A stretch of DNA of 64,000 nucleotides from Eubacteriales Family XIII. Incertae Sedis bacterium. Its GTDB lineage: Bacteria; Bacillota; Clostridia; Peptostreptococcales; Anaerovoracaceae. The first letter of the stretch is position 1, and every line of letters begins with the position of its first letter. Positions 58,839 through 64,000 of this stretch are shown here, piece after piece. Location: NCBI GenBank assembly GCA_031272365.1, contig JAISTX010000003.1, forward strand, positions 1 to 64,000, read 5' to 3'. Below the pieces are notes generated by a model. The model was not told the DNA's origin, ran no database searches, and saw only the letters and a program-made list of their open reading frames with translations. The position numbers and the translations under genes are program-made.

Positions 58839-61807
58839 ACAAGAAATACAAGAGCTTCATTGACCGTTATGTCTACAACGACGAGCTGAGCTTCGACGCG
58901 CGGGTGTTCAACCTGATCTGCCTCGTCGGCATCGCGTCTTTGCTCGTGTCCGTCGTCGGCCATGTGATTGAACGGTCCAACACCGAGCTCATGGTGCTCA
59001 AGGTCGTCATGGTGGGATCCAACGTCCTGCTGTTCTTCCTCGGCAACAGCTTCAAGCTCTACCGGGCCGGGCGCGTCATCGCGATCGTCGGGTTCTCCTA
59101 CGTCATGATCCCGCTGCTCTTCTTCATGAACGGCGGGGCGGAGGGCGGCATCGCGGCCTATTTCGTGCTGGCCCTCATCCTCATCGCGCTGCTCGCGCAC
59201 GGGCGCGCGTTCTGGGCCTTCCTCTGCGGGAACATCGCGGTCATCGTCTTCTGCTACGTCGTCGACATGAAATACCCGCGGTGGATCGTGCCGCTGAACG
59301 CGTTCCAGCACTACGCGGACAACATCCTCTCCATCCTCGTGACCGTCATGTTCATCGGGCTGATCATCCGCGGGCTGTCCGAGCTGTTCCGGCGCGAGCA
59401 GGCGAAGGCGGAGGCCGCGAGCCGCGCGAAGAGCGATTTCCTCGCGCAGATGAGCCACGAGATGCGGACGCCGATGAACGTGATCATCGGGATTTCGAAG
59501 ATCCTGTCCACCGAGCACCGCATCGAGAAGCACCAGGACGGCATGAAGAAAATCGAAACGGCGTCCTCGCACCTGCTCGGCGTCATCAACGACATCCTCG
59601 ACATGAGCAAGATCGAGGCGAACAAGCTGGAGCTCTTCCAGGAGCCGTTCTCCTGGCAGGAGATGCTGGGCAGCGCGGCGGCCATCCTGCAGTACACGGC
59701 GGAGGAGAAAAACCTGGAATTCGTGGCGGAGAGCGACCCGTCCATCCCGGACAGCCTCGTCGGCGACCGGCAGCGCATCGCGCAGGTCGTCACGAACCTC
59801 CTCTCCAACGCGGTCAAATTCACGCCGGCGGGCGGCAGCGTCTATATGTCCGCGACGCACGAAGGCGTCGAGGAAGGGCGCCACCGCATCCGCGTCGCCG
59901 TGGCGGACACGGGCATCGGCATCTCGGAAGAGCAGATGCCCAGGCTGTTCCACTCCTTCGAGCAGGCGGACAACAGCACGACGCGCCGGTACGGCGGCAC
60001 GGGGCTCGGCCTGGCGATCTCCAAAAACATCGTGGAGATGATGGACGGGTGGATCGGCGTCTCGTCGGAGCCCGGGGAAGGGTCCACGTTCACGTTTGAG
60101 ATCTTGCTGCCGGAGGAGGGAGCCGCAGCCGCCGAGGCGGTGGCGGCCGTGGCCCCGGTAAGGACGAAAAAAAAGGCGGCGCCCGCAACAGCGGCAGCGG
60201 CGGCGGCGGCCGTGGCCCCGGCAATGACGCGAAAAGAGGCCGCAGCCGCGAGGAAGCAAGCGGCGGCCGCGAAGAAAAAGGCTGCGGCGGAAGCGAAGAA
60301 AGAAGCCGCGGCGGCAAAGAAGGCGGCAGCGGAAGCAAAGCGGGAGGAGGCTGCGGCGGCGAAGCGGGAAGCCGCAGCCGCAGCGGAAGCGCAAAAGAAA
60401 GCGGAGGCGGAAGCGAAGCGGGAAGCCGCAGCAGCGGCGGAAGCGCAGAAGAAAGCGGAGGCGGAAGCAAAGCGGGAAGCCGCAGCGGCGGCGGAAGCGC
60501 AGAAGAAAGCGGAGGCGGAAGCGAAGCGGGAAGCCGCAGCAGCGGCGGAAGCGCAAAAGAAAGCAGAGGCGGAAGCGAAGCGGGAAGCCGCAGCCGCAGC
60601 GGAAGCGCAGAAAAAAGCGGAGGCGGAAGCGAAGCGGAAGGCTGCGGCAGATGCGGCGGAGGCCCCCATAGCGGAGGCCCCGGCGGCAGCAAAGGCGGCG
60701 TCAAAAACAACGACCATGCTCGAAGATCTGGCAGCGGCGGCGGCGGCAGAAGCGGCCGCGGGCGCCCCGGAGGCCACGGCCCCGGCGGTGGGCGCTCCGC
60801 AAGAGGCGGCAGAAGCCCCGGCGGCGGCACCAGACATTCCGCAAGAAGCCCGGGCGGGCGCCCCCGTGGACGCAGCGACGGAAACTGCGGCGGCGGGCAC
60901 CCCCCCGCAAGAAGCGGCGGCGGAGCCCCTCCAGCCCGCGCCGATGCCGAAGAAAAAGCCCCCCGCGAAGTCCGCGAGCAAGACCCTGCGGAACACGACG
61001 GGCAAGTCGGGCGCCGGCGCCGCGCGGGGAAGGACCCAGGGCAAGGCGCAAGGAAGGCCCCCGGCGCAGGGGACGGCCCAGGCGCGTCCGCGAGGGAAGG
61101 GCCAGGGGAAGCCCGCCGGAACCCCGGCGGTGAGGCCCACGACAAGACCCGCGACGAGGCCTGCCGTGCGGCCGACGGGGAAACCCGCGCCGAAAGATGC
61201 GGGGAGGGCCAGGCGGAGGCCCGCCGGCGCCGCGCCGGCGCCGCCCGTGACGGCACCCGTGGCGCCTGTGACGCCCGTGGCAGCCACACCGCCCGTAGCA
61301 CCCGCACCGCCCGTAGCACCGGCACCACCCACACCGCCCGTGGCGACACCCATGACGCCTGTGGCAATGCCCACGACGACCCGCCCGGCGGCCGCGGCAG
61401 GCGGCCTGCCCGATTTCACGGGCTGCACGGTGCTCATCGCCGAAGACGTGGACATCAACCGCGAGATCATCACGACGTTGCTCGAGCCGACCGGCGCCGC
61501 CATGGACACCGCCGTCAACGGCAGGGAGGCCGTCGAGAAATTTTTCGAGAAATGCGTCGCCGGGAACGGCTACGACATGATCCTCATGGACATCCAGATG
61601 CCCGAGATGGACGGCTACGAGGCGACGAAGCGCATCCGCGAGCTCGGCACGTCCTGCTCCGGCACCGTGCCCATCGTCGCGATGACCGCCAACGTCTTCA
61701 AGGAGGACATCGACAAAGCGCTCGAATCCGGCATGAACGACCACCTCGGCAAGCCCATCGTCTTCGAGGACGTCCTCGCCAAGATGAAAAAACACATGCG
61801 GCGGTGA
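58835..61807 (+). CDS. Hybrid histidine kinase with repeat-built linker (990 aa)
   Basis: A membrane sensor with about six transmembrane segments between residues 24 and 182, no extracellular domain of size, and then a kinase: HisKA with the phospho-acceptor His208 in MSHEMRTPMN, and HATPase with NLLSNAVKF, VADTGIGIS and RYGGTGLGLAISKNIV, ending about residue 425. A linker of some 430 residues follows. Its first half is Ala/Lys/Glu-rich, with five 18-residue repeats (REAAAAAEAQKKAEAEAK) at about 509-599. Its second half is Ala/Pro/Arg-rich. A C-terminal receiver domain (VLIAEDVDINREI ... MDIQMPEMDG, probable Asp919, and AMTANVFKED) closes the protein. It would autophosphorylate and pass phosphate to its receiver. 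The ATG overlaps the gltX stop (ATGA). The signal and any further partner are unknown. Confidence 0.9.
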   Translation: MNKKYKSFIDRYVYNDELSFDARVFNLICLVGIASLLVSVVGHVIERSNTELMVLKVVMVGSNVLLFFLGNSFKLYRAGRVIAIVGFSYVMIPLLFFMNGGAEGGIAAYFVLALILIALLAHGRAFWAFLCGNIAVIVFCYVVDMKYPRWIVPLNAFQHYADNILSILVTVMFIGLIIRGLSELFRREQAKAEAASRAKSDFLAQMSHEMRTPMNVIIGISKILSTEHRIEKHQDGMKKIETASSHLLGVINDILDMSKIEANKLELFQEPFSWQEMLGSAAAILQYTAEEKNLEFVAESDPSIPDSLVGDRQRIAQVVTNLLSNAVKFTPAGGSVYMSATHEGVEEGRHRIRVAVADTGIGISEEQMPRLFHSFEQADNSTTRRYGGTGLGLAISKNIVEMMDGWIGVSSEPGEGSTFTFEILLPEEGAAAAEAVAAVAPVRTKKKAAPATAAAAAAAVAPAMTRKEAAAARKQAAAAKKKAAAEAKKEAAAAKKAAAEAKREEAAAAKREAAAAAEAQKKAEAEAKREAAAAAEAQKKAEAEAKREAAAAAEAQKKAEAEAKREAAAAAEAQKKAEAEAKREAAAAAEAQKKAEAEAKRKAAADAAEAPIAEAPAAAKAASKTTTMLEDLAAAAAAEAAAGAPEATAPAVGAPQEAAEAPAAAPDIPQEARAGAPVDAATETAAAGTPPQEAAAEPLQPAPMPKKKPPAKSASKTLRNTTGKSGAGAARGRTQGKAQGRPPAQGTAQARPRGKGQGKPAGTPAVRPTTRPATRPAVRPTGKPAPKDAGRARRRPAGAAPAPPVTAPVAPVTPVAATPPVAPAPPVAPAPPTPPVATPMTPVAMPTTTRPAAAAGGLPDFTGCTVLIAEDVDINREIITTLLEPTGAAMDTAVNGREAVEKFFEKCVAGNGYDMILMDIQMPEMDGYEATKRIRELGTSCSGTVPIVAMTANVFKEDIDKALESGMNDHLGKPIVFEDVLAKMKKHMRR
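60362..60631 (+). repeat. 54-bp tandem repeat (five copies) within the kinase gene
   Basis: Units begin AAGCGGGAAGCCGCAGC at 60362, 60416, 60470, 60524 and 60578, and differ only at a few third positions (GCAGCC against GCGGCG). The frame is kept throughout. Each encodes 18 residues of a probably helical Ala/Lys/Glu stretch. The near identity suggests recent expansion by slippage or unequal exchange. Confidence 0.9.
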
Positions 61808-61850
61808 CGCGATTCCGCGGATCAGCCGCTGTCGGGCGGCTCCCCGCAGG

Positions 61851-62300
61851 TCACCCGTACATGAAGGTCAGCTCGCAAGAGGCCACGGGCTTGGCGCCCT
61901 CCGGCAGGCTGCCATCCTCGGCAGCCTTGTAGGCACGGGCGACGCCCTTGCCGCCGCGGCTCTTCAGGCCGACGATCTCGACCTCGAGGCGCAGCGTGTC
62001 GCCGGGCTTCACCATATCGCGGAACTTGCACTGGTCGAGGCCGCCGAAGAACGCGTTGCGGCCCTTGTTTTCCGGCACCGAGAGCACGCAGAGCGCGCCC
62101 GCCTGGGCCATCGCCTCGATGAGCAGCACGCCCGGCATGACCGGGTTCCCCGGGAAATGGCCGACCGTCCAAAACTCGTCCGCGCGGACGCGCTTCAGGC
62201 AGACCGCGCGCGCGCCGGGCGAGAGCTCCAGCGCCTCGTCGATCATCAGGAAGGGCTCCCGTTGCGGGATGTACTCTTTGATCTGTACAGTTGTCAGCAT
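61851..62300 (-). CDS. fabZ: 3-hydroxyacyl-ACP dehydratase FabZ (149 aa)
   Basis: Removes water from 3-hydroxyacyl-ACP in type II fatty acid synthesis. It begins MLTTVQIKEYIPQREPFLMID, and the active site is GHFPGNPVMPGVLLIEAMAQ with the catalytic histidine and the nearby glutamate. FFGGLDQCKFRDMVKPGDTLRLEVE continues the hot-dog fold. It lies four bases after fabF with GGAGGAG upstream, so it is the third gene of fabG-fabF-fabZ. The C-terminus SCELTFMYG is the normal end. Confidence 0.95.
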   Translation of the reverse strand: MLTTVQIKEYIPQREPFLMIDEALELSPGARAVCLKRVRADEFWTVGHFPGNPVMPGVLLIEAMAQAGALCVLSVPENKGRNAFFGGLDQCKFRDMVKPGDTLRLEVEIVGLKSRGGKGVARAYKAAEDGSLPEGAKPVASCELTFMYG

Positions 62301-62304
62301 CGCC

Positions 62305-63540
62305 TCACTCCTCCGCCCGCTTGAAGACCACGACGCCGTTGTGGCCGCCGAAGCCGAAATTGTTGCTCATCGCGTAGCGGATGTCCGCCTTCCTGGCGCC
62401 CTCCGTCACGTAGTCGAGGTCGAGGTCCGGGTCGGGGACGTCGCGGCCGATCGTCGGCGGCAGGACGCCCTCCGCGAGCGCGTGGACGCAGGCGACCGCC
62501 TCGATCGCGCCGGCCGCGCCGAGCAGGTGCGCCGTCATGGACTTCGTCGAGCTGATCGGCACCTTGTAGGCCGCCGCGCCGAACACGTCCTTGATCGCCT
62601 TCGTCTCCATCGCGTCGTTGAGCGGCGTGCTCGTGCCGTGCGCGTTGATGTAGCCGATATCCTCCGGCTTGATGCCCGCCGACTCGATCGCCATCGCCAC
62701 CGCGCCGGCCGCGTAGACGCCCGACTCCAGCGGCGCCGTGATGTGGTGCGCGTCGCACGTCGTGCCGTAGCCGGCGACCTCGCCGAGGATCACAGCCCCG
62801 CGCGCCTTCGCGTGCTCGTATTCCTCGAGCACGAGCACGCCCGCGCCCTCGCCCATGACGAAGCCCGCGCGCTCCTTGTCAAAGGGGATGGAGGCGCGCC
62901 GGGGGTCCTGCGACGTGCTCATCGCCTTCATGTTTGCGAAACTCGAGAAGCTGATCGCCGCGAACGGCGCCTCCGCCGCGCCGCAAACGACCGCGTCCGC
63001 GTAGCCGTCCCGGACCGCGCGCCACGCCTCGCCGATGCAATTGGTCCCGCTCGCGCAGGCCGTCACGATGTCCATCGCCGTGCCGTGCAGCCCGTGCTTG
63101 ATCGCGATGCTGCCGGAGACCATGTTGCCGATGATCATCGGGACGAAGAGCGCCGACGTGAAGCGCACGCCCTTCTCGTGGATCTTCGTGATCTCGCCCT
63201 CGATCGTCATGATGCCGCCGATGCCGCTGCCGACGTACGTGCTCACGCGCGCCGCGTCGATGTTCTCCCCCGGCACGAGGCCGCTCATCGCGATCGCCTC
63301 GTCCGCCGCGACGACGCCGTACTGCGCGAACAGGTCCATGCGCTTCGCCTCGCGCGGGTCGGGGTACTCGAAGCCCTTGACCTCCGCGCCCATCGTGACC
63401 TTCTGGTCGGACGTGTCAAACCGCGTGATGGGCGCGATGCCGCAAACGCCGTCCTTCATCGCCTGCCACATCGCCGCCTCCGTGTTGCCGATGGGGGTGA
63501 CCGCGCCGATGCCCGTGATCGCTACTCTCTTCCTGTCCAT
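62305..63540 (-). CDS. fabF: Beta-ketoacyl-ACP synthase II FabF (411 aa)
   Basis: Condenses malonyl-ACP with growing acyl-ACP chains. RKRVAITGIGAVTPIG opens the thiolase fold. The active cysteine lies in DIVTACASGTNCIGEAWRAV, and the two catalytic histidines are in NAHGTSTPLNDAMET and SSTKSMTAHLLGAAGAIEAV. NNFGFGGHNGVVVFKR is the usual C-terminus. Starts at 63546 and 63540 are both possible; AAAGG is too close to the first ATG and eight bases from the second, which I prefer. The gene follows fabG by about 15 bases. Confidence 0.95.
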   Translation of the reverse strand: MDRKRVAITGIGAVTPIGNTEAAMWQAMKDGVCGIAPITRFDTSDQKVTMGAEVKGFEYPDPREAKRMDLFAQYGVVAADEAIAMSGLVPGENIDAARVSTYVGSGIGGIMTIEGEITKIHEKGVRFTSALFVPMIIGNMVSGSIAIKHGLHGTAMDIVTACASGTNCIGEAWRAVRDGYADAVVCGAAEAPFAAISFSSFANMKAMSTSQDPRRASIPFDKERAGFVMGEGAGVLVLEEYEHAKARGAVILGEVAGYGTTCDAHHITAPLESGVYAAGAVAMAIESAGIKPEDIGYINAHGTSTPLNDAMETKAIKDVFGAAAYKVPISSTKSMTAHLLGAAGAIEAVACVHALAEGVLPPTIGRDVPDPDLDLDYVTEGARKADIRYAMSNNFGFGGHNGVVVFKRAEE

Positions 63541-63555
63541 GTCCATGTCCTTTCT

Positions 63556-64000
63556 CTAAAGAACCAGGCCGCCGTCGACGGCGATGACCTGGCCGGTGAT
63601 GTAAGATGCCTTGTCCGAGGCCAGGAAGAGCGCGAGCTCCGCGATGTCCTCCGGCTCGCCCGCGCGGCCCAGCGTGATCGCCGAGACGCTCCTCGCCATC
63701 TGCTCCTCCGTCAAGAGGGCCGTCATGCTCGTATTGATGAAGCCCGGCGCGATCGCGTTGACCGTGATGCCGCGCGAGCCGAGCTCTTTCGCCGCCGACT
63801 TCGTGAGGCCGATGAGGCCCGCTTTGGAAGCCGAATAATTGGCCTGGCCCGCATTGCCCTTGACGCCGGAGACCGAACTCATATTGATGATGCGGCCGCT
63901 GCGCTGCTTGACCATGAGCGCGGACAGCTCCTTCGTCATGTAGAAGGCGCCGTTCAGGTTGATCGCCACGACGCGGTCGAAACTCTCCGGCTTCATGCGC
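63556..64000 (-). CDS. fabG: 3-oxoacyl-ACP reductase FabG, partial
   Basis: This is the C-terminal part of an NADPH-dependent short-chain reductase that reduces 3-oxoacyl-ACP. The catalytic serine-tyrosine-lysine triad is seen in GRIINMSSVSGVKGNAGQANYSASKAGLIGLTKSAAKEL. NAIAPGFINTSMT and YITGQVIAVDGGLVL close the fold. The frame stays open past the right edge of the window; about 100 N-terminal residues with the cofactor-binding glycine motif are missing. The ATG at 63996 is internal, not the start. Confidence 0.93.
   Translation of the reverse strand, partial: RMKPESFDRVVAINLNGAFYMTKELSALMVKQRSGRIINMSSVSGVKGNAGQANYSASKAGLIGLTKSAAKELGSRGITVNAIAPGFINTSMTALLTEEQMARSVSAITLGRAGEPEDIAELALFLASDKASYITGQVIAVDGGLVL

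Noticed and set aside
60362-60631. Non-coding satellite or CRISPR-like repeat.
   Set aside because: The 54-bp units keep the reading frame of the kinase and vary mainly at third codon positions, so they are coding.
1-64000. tRNA, rRNA or phage attachment sites.
   Set aside because: I looked for T-loop motifs and rRNA-like sequence and found none that I could support.

Overview
The window is GC-rich bacterial DNA with dense, mostly operonic genes. The gene content points to an anaerobic, low-branching Gram-positive (Clostridia-like Bacillota). The signs are strong AGGAGG ribosome binding sites, a leucine-type T-box leader, LacI, ROK and XRE regulators, several lipoproteins with lipoboxes, an Rpn-type nuclease, a DhaK/DhaL kinase pair, hyp hydrogenase-maturation genes, a clostridial-style GltX with an N-terminal extension, and a giant repetitive surface protein. 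I cannot name the species from sequence alone. I saw no rRNA, tRNA or CRISPR array.

Layout. 1-5.2 kb: a small-protein/GNAT pair that looks like a toxin-antitoxin module, a 28-bp tandem repeat, a minus-strand XRE regulator / membrane protein / radical SAM-B12 operon, a foldback element with an outward promoter, an SH3 lipoprotein and an Old Yellow Enzyme. 5.3-8.2 kb: a decayed zone with a frameshifted sugar-permease pseudogene, an Rpn nuclease, a duplicated permease tail and a hairpin repeat. 8.2-15.3 kb: a sugar ABC importer (binding protein, ATPase, permease) followed by a URO-D-family protein, a DUF4432 epimerase-like protein and a LacI regulator, with a LacI-type operator in front. 15.3-20.2 kb: a T-box-controlled leuA-leuC-leuD-leuB operon for leucine synthesis.

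20.2-29.8 kb: a four-gene cluster (radical SAM, methyltransferase, C-GCAxxG-C-C protein, short AMP-dependent CoA ligase-like protein) resembling the poorly understood TrsS/TrsM set. It is followed directly by hypB, hypF, mutY, a PIN-toxin remnant, hypC and hypD, without hypA, hypE or hydrogenase genes. 29.8-43.3 kb: one 4,496-residue secreted, repeat-built, membrane-anchored protein on the minus strand, containing a tandem duplication of about 2.5 kb. 43.6-44.9 kb: ahcY.

44.9-54.1 kb: a minus-strand operon that reads as a tetritol (erythritol/threitol) utilisation pathway. It encodes a URO-D-family protein, binding protein, ATPase, permease, zinc dehydrogenase, DhaK, DhaL, ROK regulator and RpiB-type isomerase. 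Import, oxidation to a tetrulose, phosphorylation and isomerisation to a tetrose phosphate would follow in that order. 54.4-61.8 kb: an M20 amidohydrolase, a DUF4349 lipoprotein, gltX and an unusual hybrid histidine kinase with a long Ala/Lys/Glu repeat linker. 61.8-64.0 kb: the minus-strand fatty-acid synthesis genes fabG (cut by the window edge), fabF and fabZ.

The best candidates for something undescribed are: the recurring pairing of URO-D-family proteins with ribose-type sugar importers; the TrsS-like cluster next to hyp genes; the giant duplicated surface protein; and the histidine kinase with a repeat-built linker between its kinase and receiver domains.
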